Under the pieces are notes generated by a model that worked only from the letters and a program-made list of their open reading frames with translations, was not told the DNA's origin and searched no databases. From contig CAYYCP010000038.1 in the NCBI GenBank assembly GCA_964470375.1, positions 1 to 30,503 on the forward strand: DNA of 30,503 nt. Reading direction: 5' to 3'. Both the position numbers and the translations under genes were made by a program. Source of the stretch: CAYNQK01 sp964470375. Its GTDB lineage: Bacteria; Spirochaetota; Spirochaetia; Treponematales; JBGSOB01. This document shows positions 7,143 to 14,358 of the stretch, piece after piece (the first letter of the stretch is position 1; every line of letters begins with the position of its first letter).

Positions 7143-7868
7143 TCCGTTTAGGCCGGCCAGGAATTCCCAGGGTCCCTTCCCCAGCCTTCTCGACCTGGGC
7201 TTGGCTTGGCGGTCGGCCGCGGACGGGAGCGACGGCCGATCCTTGAAATCATCGGCGGCGCTGCGCGTGATGATGCCCCGGAACATGATCGATAGTACGG
7301 TACTGTAAACATCGCGCGGCGAACGCTCAGGCCCCATGCCCCTGCGGTCGATGATCTGATTGAGCATTCCCGCGTAGACGTGCGCGGCCAAGACCGGATC
7401 CAGATCCGAGCGCACCTTGCCGCAGCGCTTACCCGCCTCAACGATCCGCGTGAAGCAGTCCATGACGATGCCTCGGCGTATGCCTTCGATCTTCCGGGAT
7501 ACCCGAGGGAATTCGGATTCCAGACTCTCGAGCATGCCTACCGGCAAGGTCAGAATGAGGTCGCCGATGCCGGAGAGGGCTCTCTCGATGAGTGGCGCGA
7601 AATCCTCAGGCCGGCCCCCCTCGATCTCTGTGAGAAGGCGCTCGAAATAGGCCCGCAGCCTTGAGGTGAACAGGGTGGCCACGCTCAGCACCATGTCTTC
7701 CTTGCTGGGGAAGAAGCGGTAAAGTGTTTTCTTACTCACTCGAAGGTCACGCGCGATCCTGTCCATCGTGATGCCCCGGAAACCGCCCCTGAAAAACAGC
7801 TCCCCAAGGCGCTCGAGCATGTCGGCCTTGATGGTCTTGTCGCTCTCCCCTGTCTTTCTGCGTCCCAT
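7116..7868 (-). CDS. TetR family transcriptional regulator
   Basis: About 250 aa. An N-terminal TetR helix-turn-helix is clear (FFRGGFRGITMDRIARDLRV followed by SKKTLYRFFPSKEDMV, roughly residues 25-60). An all-helical ligand and dimerisation domain follows. The last 40 or so residues form a basic, probably disordered tail that overlaps the convergent methyltransferase gene. It is divergent from an ABC exporter, and the 111-bp intergenic region contains a strong nested palindrome covering a plausible tetR -10 box (TATAAA). This is the classic layout of an autoregulated efflux repressor. The ligand is unknown. Confidence 0.93.
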   Translation of the reverse strand: MGRRKTGESDKTIKADMLERLGELFFRGGFRGITMDRIARDLRVSKKTLYRFFPSKEDMVLSVATLFTSRLRAYFERLLTEIEGGRPEDFAPLIERALSGIGDLILTLPVGMLESLESEFPRVSRKIEGIRRGIVMDCFTRIVEAGKRCGKVRSDLDPVLAAHVYAGMLNQIIDRRGMGPERSPRDVYSTVLSIMFRGIITRSAADDFKDRPSLPSAADRQAKPRSRRLGKGPWEFLAGLNGSGRELPEG

Positions 7869-7897
7869 CCCTTTCTCTCGCCCTCCCGCCGGCGGTC

Positions 7898-7926
7898 TTG
7901 ACAGTCTATCACAAACTCGGTTAAGA
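7898..7926 (+). promoter_or_regulatory. Candidate promoter for the ABC exporter genes
   Basis: Exact TTGACA at 7898-7903, 17 bp, then TTAAGA at 7921-7926, a weak -10. A start of transcription near 7933 would fall at the left edge of the palindrome, so repressor binding would block it. TATAGT at 7952-7957 is an alternative -10 but has no good -35. Confidence 0.45.
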
Positions 7927-7932
7927 GTGATT

Positions 7933-7962
7933 TGGAAACTATTTTAGTTTTTATAGTTTCCA
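7933..7962. promoter_or_regulatory. Predicted TetR operator with nested inverted repeats
   Basis: TGGAAACTAT (7933-7942) and ATAGTTTCCA (7953-7962) are perfect 10-bp inverted arms with a 10-bp spacer. Inside lies a second dyad, AAACTA (7936-7941) and TAGTTT (7945-7950), with a 3-bp spacer. The left half-site is thus shared by two possible partners. The segment is AT-rich in GC-rich surroundings. On the minus strand CTGACC (7978-7973), 17 bp and TATAAA (7955-7950) give a tetR promoter whose -10 lies inside the operator. Confidence 0.75.
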
Positions 7963-7979
7963 TGCGGGGTGAGGTCAGC

Positions 7980-8750
7980 ATGGCTCATGACATGGCGGTC
8001 GAGACGAACGCATTGGGAAAAACCTATCCGAACGGCGTGAGGGCCCTGGATAGGATCGATCTCAACGTGCCGAAGGGAAGCCTGGTGGGACTATTGGGAC
8101 CGAACGGTTCGGGCAAGACGACTACGGTGAAGATCCTGTGCGGCCTGATCCGCTCCTTCGAAGGCCGAGCCCGCTTGGAAGGCATCGATCTGCCCAGCCG
8201 CGCGACAGCCGGCCTCCTGGGCTACATGCCCCAGCTGAACGCCCTCTACTCGGAGCTCTCTGTCTACGAGAACCTTGACTTCTTCGGTTCCATCAATGGA
8301 TTGCGCCAGGGGCCTGAGCGCAGGCGCCGCATCGGCGAGGTCCTGGAACTCCTAGGTCTGGCCGAGAAACGGCGGGTGACGGTGGAAAGTCTTTCAGGGG
8401 GCATGCGCCAGCGCGTCTCGCTGGGCTGCGCCCTGATGCACTCCCCGCGCGTCATCCTCCTGGATGAGCCCACAGTGGGGCTCGATCCCGGGCTCAGGCT
8501 GGCCTTCTGGGGCTATTTCAAGGAACTGGCCGCCTCCGGACACACTATCATCATCTGCACCCACGCCTTCGACGAGGCAAAGCATTGCAGCCATCTGGCC
8601 TTCCTCAAAAGCGGGCGCCTGTTGCGCTTCGGCCGAACCGAGGAGCTCCGGGCCGAGGCCGGGGCCATGGACTGGGAGGCATTCTATATGGAACAGATGG
8701 CCGGTCCGGTGGACCCGGACGGGAAGCCGGCGGAAGGCGGCCGTATATGA
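7980..8750 (+). CDS. ABC-2 type exporter, ATP-binding protein
   Basis: About 256 aa. Walker A GPNGSGKT (40-47), Q-loop in GYMPQ, signature LSGGM (138-142), Walker B ILLDEPT (159-165) and a switch His in CTHAFDE identify an ABC ATPase of the multidrug/polysaccharide exporter (DrrA/CcmA-like) class. The start is ATG 7980, with GAGG and a 5-nt spacer. The open frame reaches back to 7932, but that part runs through the operator palindrome. The stop overlaps the permease start as ATGA, so the two are co-translated. Probably repressed by the divergent TetR protein. The exported compound is unknown. Confidence 0.93.
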   Translation: MAHDMAVETNALGKTYPNGVRALDRIDLNVPKGSLVGLLGPNGSGKTTTVKILCGLIRSFEGRARLEGIDLPSRATAGLLGYMPQLNALYSELSVYENLDFFGSINGLRQGPERRRRIGEVLELLGLAEKRRVTVESLSGGMRQRVSLGCALMHSPRVILLDEPTVGLDPGLRLAFWGYFKELAASGHTIIICTHAFDEAKHCSHLAFLKSGRLLRFGRTEELRAEAGAMDWEAFYMEQMAGPVDPDGKPAEGGRI

Positions 8751-9856
8751 ACGCCATATTCGTGGCCCGCAAGATATTCCGGCAATTCCTGCGCGACCGG
8801 CGCACCATGGCCCTCATTTTCCTCATCCCCCCGGCCATCATGTCCATTTTCTTCTTCATGTTCAAGGACGAGCTGGCCGCGGACATCGGCCTGGCGGTCC
8901 AGAGCGCTGAACGGGACTCCGCGGAGTACGCCGCCTTCATCGATGTCCTTACCCAGGCTGATGGATTGCGCTTGGTGGAGGATCCGGGGAATGATCCTGC
9001 AGACGCAATCGCCCGGGAAGGTATCGACGCCGCTCTGGCCTTCCCGCCCGGGTTCTGGGAGGACTTGGACGCCGGACGAAAACCAACCTACCATCTACGC
9101 ATAGAAGGCACCCGGCCCGGGGTTGAAAAGGCCCTTTCCAAGCTCCTGGACGCCGCCCTCCTGCGAGCCCGCCTATCCAGCCTGCCCCTCTTCCGCGGCC
9201 GTTCCCCCACCTCCGGGGCGCGCGCCGTGCTGAGTTACCATTACCCGACCTCCGACTTCAGGATGATCGACCTGACCGCGCCCTCCTTCATCGCCTTCTT
9301 CCTTTTTTTCATTTGTTTCCTCCTCACATGCGTGGCATTCCTTCGCGAACGCGCATCGGGCACCCTCGAGCGCGTGCTGATCAGCCCCATTTCAGCCCTC
9401 TCCCTCATCTCTGGATACCTGATCGCCTTCTCCGCCTTGGGCTTCATCCAGGGTTCCCTTCTGATGGCCTTCTCCACTTGGATCCTGGGCATCAAGACCG
9501 TGGGCGGCTTCCTGTGGGCCATGGTGCCGATGATGCTGACCGTCCTCCTGGGCGTGACTATGGGCATATTTTTCTCTGAGCTGGCCAAGAACGAATTCCA
9601 GGTCATCCAGTTCATCCCCCTGGTCATCATCCCCCAGACTCTCCTCTCGGGCATCATCCTGGATACGCGCGTCCTGCCTGAGGCGTTCAGGGCGGCCTCC
9701 AAGGCCCTGCCGCTCACCTATACCGTCGACATCATCAAGGGCATGCTCCTCAAGGGCCAGGGCCCGCTGGAGCTTTGGCGGGACTTTCTGGCGCTGATGG
9801 CCTTCCTGGCCTGCTTCACCGCCCTTTCCTTCATGGTCGCCCGGCGAGCGCGATGA
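8747..9856 (+). CDS. ABC-2 type exporter permease
   Basis: About 369 aa. The layout is that of the ABC2_membrane_3 group: one N-terminal membrane helix (TMALIFLIPPAIMSIFFFMF), a large extracytoplasmic domain of about 190 residues, then five hydrophobic helices from IAFFLFFICFLLTCVAF to the C-terminus. ERASGTLERVLISPIS just after the second helix is the typical cytoplasmic loop that contacts the ATPase. The ATG at 8747 overlaps the ATPase stop codon. An open frame back to 8585 is only a shadow of the ATPase gene. Substrate unknown; drug or lipid export is the usual role of this class. Confidence 0.92.
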   Translation: MNAIFVARKIFRQFLRDRRTMALIFLIPPAIMSIFFFMFKDELAADIGLAVQSAERDSAEYAAFIDVLTQADGLRLVEDPGNDPADAIAREGIDAALAFPPGFWEDLDAGRKPTYHLRIEGTRPGVEKALSKLLDAALLRARLSSLPLFRGRSPTSGARAVLSYHYPTSDFRMIDLTAPSFIAFFLFFICFLLTCVAFLRERASGTLERVLISPISALSLISGYLIAFSALGFIQGSLLMAFSTWILGIKTVGGFLWAMVPMMLTVLLGVTMGIFFSELAKNEFQVIQFIPLVIIPQTLLSGIILDTRVLPEAFRAASKALPLTYTVDIIKGMLLKGQGPLELWRDFLALMAFLACFTALSFMVARRAR

Positions 9857-9870
9857 GGGCCCCGGCGGCC

Positions 9871-9900
9871 TTGCCCGGCTCCTCGCCGTCCGCGTATCAT
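9871..9900 (+). promoter_or_regulatory. Candidate promoter of the GNAT gene
   Basis: TTGCCC (9871-9876), an 18-bp spacer, then TATCAT (9895-9900, 5 of 6 to consensus). The ATG at 9911 is only 10 bp past the -10, so the 5' leader would be a few bases at most. No ribosome site precedes the ATG. Confidence 0.4.
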
Positions 9901-9910
9901 CCTGAGTGCC

Positions 9911-10702
9911 ATGTACGAGGATTTCGAGACCATGCAGATGCGGGCCTGGCCGGCCGAAGAGGAGACTTGGCTGGGATCATGGAAGGCGCGCTACTCGCGG
10001 GGCTTCTCCAACCGCTCGAATTCGGTGACGCCCCTGGGTGGGGGAAGACGCTCCGGCCCTGCCCTGGAGGAGCGCGTCCGGGAGGCCGAGGCGGCTTACC
10101 GCTCGCGCGGGCTCAGGCCCTGTTTCCGCCTGCGCGACGATCCTGAGTGCCTGGATCTGGACGTCCTCCTGGAGAGGCGCGGTTACTGTCTCATCCATCC
10201 GACGGCTGTGAAGACAGTCATGCTCGCGGAGGCTTTATCGTGTCTCGGCTCGGATGCCCCGACCGCAGCCCGGCCCATGGCCCGTTTCCAGGACGGCTTC
10301 AGCGAGGCCTGGGCGAGGGCCTATGCCGCCCTCAACCAGCGCCCCGGGGACGCGGAGGCCTATTGGTGGACCCTGGCCATGGTCCGCGTCCCGGCACGAT
10401 GCCTGATTCTCATGGAAGGGGACAGGCCCGTAGCCGCGGGTTCAGCCATCCGCGATATGTCGGGAGACTTGGTGCGCGCCGGCCCCTGGGTCGGATTCTA
10501 TGACCTGGCGGTGGACAGGGAGCGGCGCGGCAGGGGCCTGGGCATGGCCCTTCTCGGGCTCCTCGTGGAGGACGCCCTACGGCAGGGTCTGGAGCGGGGC
10601 TACCTCGCGGTCATGGAGGACAACGCCGCGGCTCTGGGCCTCTACGCCAAGGCGGGCTTCAAATCCCTCTATCGCTACTGGTACCGCAGGGCTGTGGACT
10701 GA
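9911..10702 (+). CDS. GNAT family N-acetyltransferase
   Basis: About 263 aa. The C-terminal half holds the acetyl-CoA site: YDLAVDRERRGRGLGMALL (R-x-x-G-x-G/A motif) followed by AVMEDNAAALGLYAKAGFK, the conserved C-terminal GNAT helix with the usual Asn and Tyr. The N-terminal half has WKARYSRGFSNRSNSV, which resembles the start of a group of two-lobed GNAT proteins with a degenerate first GNAT fold. The acceptor is unknown. It is 54 bp after the exporter permease but has its own promoter-like sequence. It is convergent with the oxidoreductase operon. Confidence 0.88.
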   Translation: MYEDFETMQMRAWPAEEETWLGSWKARYSRGFSNRSNSVTPLGGGRRSGPALEERVREAEAAYRSRGLRPCFRLRDDPECLDLDVLLERRGYCLIHPTAVKTVMLAEALSCLGSDAPTAARPMARFQDGFSEAWARAYAALNQRPGDAEAYWWTLAMVRVPARCLILMEGDRPVAAGSAIRDMSGDLVRAGPWVGFYDLAVDRERRGRGLGMALLGLLVEDALRQGLERGYLAVMEDNAAALGLYAKAGFKSLYRYWYRRAVD

Positions 10703-10718
10703 GGTCCGGCAGATGAAG

Positions 10719-10741
10719 GTCAAGGCGTCTTCGGCCTTGGC
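10719..10741. other. Hairpin between convergent genes
   Basis: GTCAAGGC (10719-10726) can pair in RNA with GCCTTGGC (10734-10741), with one U-G wobble and a 7-base loop. It is 17 bp past the GNAT stop and 10 bp before the oxidoreductase stop. There is no T tract on either strand, so it may be a weak or factor-assisted terminator or simply an RNA 3' end stabiliser. Confidence 0.3.
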
Positions 10742-10750
10742 TGAGTCGAC

Positions 10751-12208
10751 CTAGGCGAGTACTGCCTCCCTCTCCATGGATCCAACCCTTCCCGCTCCCC
10801 TGCCATAACGCTCGGCGCAGAGGGATTCGGCCGCCTCGAAGACACGCAGGTTGGCTGGGATGAGGGCCGGCTTTGAGGCGAAACTGACTTTTATGGCGGA
10901 GAGGTAGTGTTCACGCTCGATGCCCGGCAGGGCCTGCAGGGCGTATAGGGCCCCCAACATGGCTACGTTGGCCGCCTTGGGCAGATTCAATGATGCCGCC
11001 ACATCCGTGGCCGGAAAAATGAAGGCGCGCAGATCAGTGCGCCATCCGCCGTTGACGCCGGCAAGCTCGTCTACGATGAGGAGGCCTCCCGGAGCTACCC
11101 TTTCATGGAAGCGCTCGAAGGAGGGGCGGTTCATGCATACCAGGACATCGGGCCTGTCCACGGAGGGTGCGCCTATCTCGCGGCCTGAGAGGACCACTGA
11201 GCAGGAGGCTGCGCCGCCACGCTGTTCCGGACCGTAGGAGGGGAACCAGGTGGCCCGGCGCCCCGCTGCCATGCCGGCCTCTGCCGCGGCCATGCCCAGG
11301 CTCAGGACGCCCTGACCGCCTGAACCCGAGAAGACCATGCGCGTCTCGGCGGCATCCTCGTCCAAGCTGCCGTCCCCGGGACGACCTATGGCCCTGAAAT
11401 ACTCGTTGACTTCGACGGCATCGGTCCGGCGCGGCTCGGCCCTGGCTCCGGAGCCGCGGTCGCGGAAACGCTTGAGGGGGAATTCCCGCTCCAGCTCCTC
11501 GGCCACCCAGGCGGCGGCCTTTAGGGAATCCATGCCCATATTGGTCGGGCAGGGCGAGAGGAATTCCACGAAGGCGTAACCTTGGCCGTCGCGCTGGATC
11601 TCCAGGGCGCGGCGCACCGCCCGCCTGGCGGCCATGATGCGTTTAGGATCCGCCAGGGAACAGCGCTCGATGTAGACGGGGGCCTCCAGGGTGTCCAGGA
11701 CCTCGCAGACGTGGAGCGGATAGCCGTCATTGCGCAGGTCGCGGCCCAGGGGACTGGTCTGGGTCCGCATACCGGGCAGGGTGGTGGGGGCCATTTGGCC
11801 GCCGGTCATGCCGTAAGTGGCGTTGTTGACGAAGAAGGTGGCCATCCCCTCTCCGCGGCTGGCGGCCTGGAAACAGTGATTGAAGCCTATCGAGCCCAGG
11901 TCCCCGTCGCCCTGGTAGGAGACCACCACGGTCTCCGGCCGGCCGCGGGCCAGGGCTGTGGCGACGCAGGGAGCTCGTCCGTGAGGCGCCACCACGTTTC
12001 CGCAATCGAAGTAGTAGTAACCGAAAACCGCGCAACCGATGGGGTTGACGATCACGGTCCGCTCGGCGATGCCCAATTCGATCAGGGCCTCGGTCACGAG
12101 CTTGTGCAGGATGCCGTGCCCGCAGCCGGGGCAGTAATGGGTGGAACGGGTCTCCTTGCCCGAGCGGACGAAGCTGGGGTACATGCCTTGGGTCCTGAGG
12201 ACGCTCAT
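10751..12208 (-). CDS. 2-oxoacid:ferredoxin oxidoreductase, fused beta and gamma subunits
   Basis: 485 aa, containing two subunits that are usually separate. Residues 1 to about 250 are the thiamine diphosphate-binding beta subunit: CPGCGHG (26-32), GDGD (100-103) and NNATYGMTGGQ (128-138). After a linker, residues 289-485 are the gamma subunit: FSGSGGQGV (293-301) and PSYGPEQRGG. The complex oxidatively decarboxylates a 2-oxoacid to an acyl-CoA and reduces ferredoxin. Alpha and ferredoxin subunits lie just upstream and the start overlaps the alpha stop (ATGA). The substrate could be 2-oxoglutarate (Kor) or a branched-chain oxoacid (Vor); sequence reading alone does not settle this. Confidence 0.92.
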   Translation of the reverse strand: MSVLRTQGMYPSFVRSGKETRSTHYCPGCGHGILHKLVTEALIELGIAERTVIVNPIGCAVFGYYYFDCGNVVAPHGRAPCVATALARGRPETVVVSYQGDGDLGSIGFNHCFQAASRGEGMATFFVNNATYGMTGGQMAPTTLPGMRTQTSPLGRDLRNDGYPLHVCEVLDTLEAPVYIERCSLADPKRIMAARRAVRRALEIQRDGQGYAFVEFLSPCPTNMGMDSLKAAAWVAEELEREFPLKRFRDRGSGARAEPRRTDAVEVNEYFRAIGRPGDGSLDEDAAETRMVFSGSGGQGVLSLGMAAAEAGMAAGRRATWFPSYGPEQRGGAASCSVVLSGREIGAPSVDRPDVLVCMNRPSFERFHERVAPGGLLIVDELAGVNGGWRTDLRAFIFPATDVAASLNLPKAANVAMLGALYALQALPGIEREHYLSAIKVSFASKPALIPANLRVFEAAESLCAERYGRGAGRVGSMEREAVLA

Positions 12209-13275
12209 CGCCTCCCTCCTCTCAGCGCGGCCAGGGCGGCCGCCTCAAGGTCGGCGGCGGCCAAGAGAGCCCCGCCCATCCGTCTCATCAGCATGATGTC
12301 CTCCCTCTCCCGCCCCAGCTGGAAGGCTATATCGTCCCGGAATTGGCCGTTGGAGAGCTCCACCGCCATGAGAAGGGGACGGGCCCTTCCGGCCGGCTCA
12401 GCCACAGACCGGAGAGAATCGCGCGGGAAGGGATAGAGGCTTATGGGACGCCAAAGACCGGCCCTTATTCCGGCCGCGCGCAGGCCCTGGGCGGCGCTTC
12501 GGGCCACCCGGCTGGATGAGCCGTAGGCGCAGAACACGATCTCGGCGTCGTCGCAGCCCCATTCCTCAGCCAGGGCCTCGGCGGCCATGGCCTCGTACTT
12601 GGCCTCCAGCCTGAGGTTGACAGTCTCCTCCTGGGCCGCGTCAAGGAAAATGGAAGTGACCAGGTTGTCCTTCGTGGCCGCGTCTCCCCGCACGGCCCAG
12701 GAGGATGAATCGGTATCCACCGGGCCGCGCTCAGGCAGCTCCATGGCCTCCATCATCTGGCCCAGGACGGCGTCGGCCAGGAGACAGACTGGGTTGCGGT
12801 ACTTGAAAGCGAGCTCGAAGGCGGTGAAGCAGAGGTCGCACATCTCCTGGACATTGCCCGGGGCCAGGACGATCAGGTGGTAATTGCCGTGGCCCCCGCC
12901 CTTGACAGCCTGGTTGTAGTCGGCCTGCTCCGGAAAGATATTGCCCAGGCCCGGGCCGGCCCTCTGGATATTGACAATGAGGCCGGGCAGCTCGGAGGCG
13001 GCCATGTAGGAGATGCCCTCCTGCATCAGGCTGATGCCCGGTCCGGAGGAGGCCGTCATGGCCGGTATACCGGCCGCGGCCGCTCCGTAGACCATGTTGA
13101 TGCTGGCCGTCTCGCACTCAGCCTGGAGGAAGGAGCGCCCTAGGGCCGGGAAGTGCCGGGAGGCGGCATGGGCGATCTCGCTGGCCGGGGTGATGGGATA
13201 GCCGAAGTACATCTGGCAGCCGGCCTTGAGGGCCCCGATCACCACAGCCTCGTTTCCCTTGACAAAGGCTCTCAT
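12205..13275 (-). CDS. 2-oxoacid:ferredoxin oxidoreductase, alpha subunit (VorB/KorA-like)
   Basis: About 356 aa. The N-terminus RAFVKGNEAVVIGALKAGC followed by FGYPITPASEI is the standard start of the pyrimidine-binding alpha subunit, and SGPGISLMQEGISYM and the PG-containing core follow. The frame is open to 13362, but that extension is Ala/Pro-rich and overlaps the ferredoxin gene. ATG 13275 fits the family start and has a GGGGTG ribosome site. It lies 4 bp after the ferredoxin stop and overlaps the beta-gamma gene by 4 bp, so the three genes form one operon. The closest named subfamily from memory is VorB, but 2-oxoglutarate enzymes look alike. Confidence 0.92.
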   Translation of the reverse strand: MRAFVKGNEAVVIGALKAGCQMYFGYPITPASEIAHAASRHFPALGRSFLQAECETASINMVYGAAAAGIPAMTASSGPGISLMQEGISYMAASELPGLIVNIQRAGPGLGNIFPEQADYNQAVKGGGHGNYHLIVLAPGNVQEMCDLCFTAFELAFKYRNPVCLLADAVLGQMMEAMELPERGPVDTDSSSWAVRGDAATKDNLVTSIFLDAAQEETVNLRLEAKYEAMAAEALAEEWGCDDAEIVFCAYGSSSRVARSAAQGLRAAGIRAGLWRPISLYPFPRDSLRSVAEPAGRARPLLMAVELSNGQFRDDIAFQLGREREDIMLMRRMGGALLAAADLEAAALAALRGGRR

Positions 13276-13279
13276 CGAT

Positions 13280-13528
13280 TCACCCCTTCCTATGGATTTC
13301 AATGGCGTAGGGTTCGGGGCAGGTGTAGAAGCAGATGCCGCAGCCCGTGCAGCCCTGACCAAGGTAGCGGACGTAGGCGAGACTCTTGGTATTCAGTTCC
13401 CCTGATACTTCCAGGCAGCCCTTCGGGCAGGCATCGACGCAGCGGAGGCAGCCCTTGCATTCCTCCGCATCGATCTTCGGAAAGGGGACCTGAAGAATTA
13501 TTTCGTCAACTACCCTGTCGGTTGTCAT
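13280..13528 (-). CDS. 2[4Fe-4S] ferredoxin subunit of the 2-oxoacid oxidoreductase
   Basis: 82 aa with two clusters of the Cx2Cx2Cx3C type: C24/C27/C30/C34 (CKGCLRCVDACP) and C60/C63/C66/C70 (CTGCGICFYTCP). This is the delta subunit that accepts electrons from the catalytic subunits and passes them on to free ferredoxin. It is the first gene of the operon. The ATG at 13528 lies in the loop of a perfect 7-bp inverted repeat, and the nearest GGAG is 12 nt upstream, further than usual. Translation of this gene may therefore be regulated. Confidence 0.93.
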   Translation of the reverse strand: MTTDRVVDEIILQVPFPKIDAEECKGCLRCVDACPKGCLEVSGELNTKSLAYVRYLGQGCTGCGICFYTCPEPYAIEIHRKG

Positions 13529-13593
13529 GTCGACAGGATACTCCAGGAAAAGGAGAAATGCAAGTACTTTCAGTCGGGCGATAAACCGACAGG
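13514..13593 (-). promoter_or_regulatory. Competing inverted repeats around the ferredoxin start codon
   Basis: CCTGTCG (13514-13520) and CGACAGG (13531-13537) are perfect inverted arms with a 10-base spacer that contains the start codon (13526-13528). A third copy extends to AACCGACAGG (13584-13593), which is the exact 10-base complement of CCTGTCGGTT at 13514-13523. In RNA, the downstream arm can pair either with the nearby arm (AUG in the loop) or with the far arm. The far arm can also pair locally with CCGAC (13577-13573). Either a repressor site set or a leader RNA switch is possible. Confidence 0.45.
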
Positions 13594-13644
13594 CGTAAAT
13601 GTGGCTCCCGGCATCTAGGTTCTCCCATGCAGGGGTTCTCTTTG

Positions 13645-13673
13645 TTTACATAATTTATATTATTATATATATT
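13645..13673 (+). promoter_or_regulatory. Predicted promoter of the 185-aa hypothetical gene
   Basis: TTTACA (13645-13650, 5 of 6), a 17-bp spacer, then TATATT (13668-13673, 5 of 6), all within a strongly AT-rich island at about 13641-13679. The same island carries an exact TATAAT on the minus strand (13667-13662), without a clear -35, that could serve the oxidoreductase operon. Confidence 0.6.
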
Positions 13674-13752
13674 TATTTCTTCACGAGAGATACTGCGGGA
13701 GATCGAAATCCACGCTATGATGTTCCATAATCGTTTCTATAGGGAGGCACCT

Positions 13753-14310
13753 ATGCCTGCAAAAAACCCAGGATCAAGCACAGCTAAGGCGAAAAAGAGT
13801 CCGGCAAGCCCCAAAAAAGGTCGTCGCAGCACCCAGGCGATTCCCGAGGAGCGCCTCGCCCTGGAGGGCCTTCTCGACAGCCTCGAACCCGAGGATCTGG
13901 CCTTCCTCGTCGCCCAGGCCAGGGTTCTCATCCACAATCGAGAGGCCGCCAAGGCAGCCGACGAGCTGGAATCCCTGGCCCGCTCACAGGCAGGCTCCCA
14001 GGCGAGGGCTGCGGCCGCGCCCGACATCGACCCCATTCATATCGTGCGTTCTGCATCCGGGAACGCCAATCTCGTCCTAGGCGGGGAGTTCAAGCTCCTG
14101 ACGCCCGAGGAGCTCGGCGCCATGGCAAAGATAGCCATAGCCGATGGGAGCGAGGCGGAGCGTCGGGAGCGCCTCTTCCGCTGGCTGGATCGGGAGCGAC
14201 GCGACATCCTCATCGACGGGGGCATGCGCAGCCCCTCCTCGCCGCGCCTGGCCGAACTCCTGGCCTATTTGGAGAAGACCTTCGCCAAGCATAAGGCCGC
14301 GCGAGGTTAG
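13753..14310 (+). CDS. Hypothetical protein with a Lys/Ala/Pro-rich N-terminus, 185 aa
   Basis: I do not recognise a family. The first 30 or so residues are rich in Lys, Ala, Ser and Pro (for example AKAKKSPASPKKGRRS) and resemble a disordered, nucleic-acid-binding tail. The rest is acidic and helical. It contains EPEDLAFLVAQARVLIHNRE and a C-terminal pair of short helices ending AYLEKTFAKHKAARG. The start at 13753 is supported by GGAGG with a 5-nt spacer; the open frame reaches back to 13717 but lacks such a site there. It has a good promoter of its own and is convergent with the flavoprotein gene. No function can be assigned. Confidence 0.75.
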   Translation: MPAKNPGSSTAKAKKSPASPKKGRRSTQAIPEERLALEGLLDSLEPEDLAFLVAQARVLIHNREAAKAADELESLARSQAGSQARAAAAPDIDPIHIVRSASGNANLVLGGEFKLLTPEELGAMAKIAIADGSEAERRERLFRWLDRERRDILIDGGMRSPSSPRLAELLAYLEKTFAKHKAARG

Positions 14311-14358
14311 GAGGCTGTCCTCCAGGGCATCCAGGAGTACCCGGACCCGCTGGGAGGT

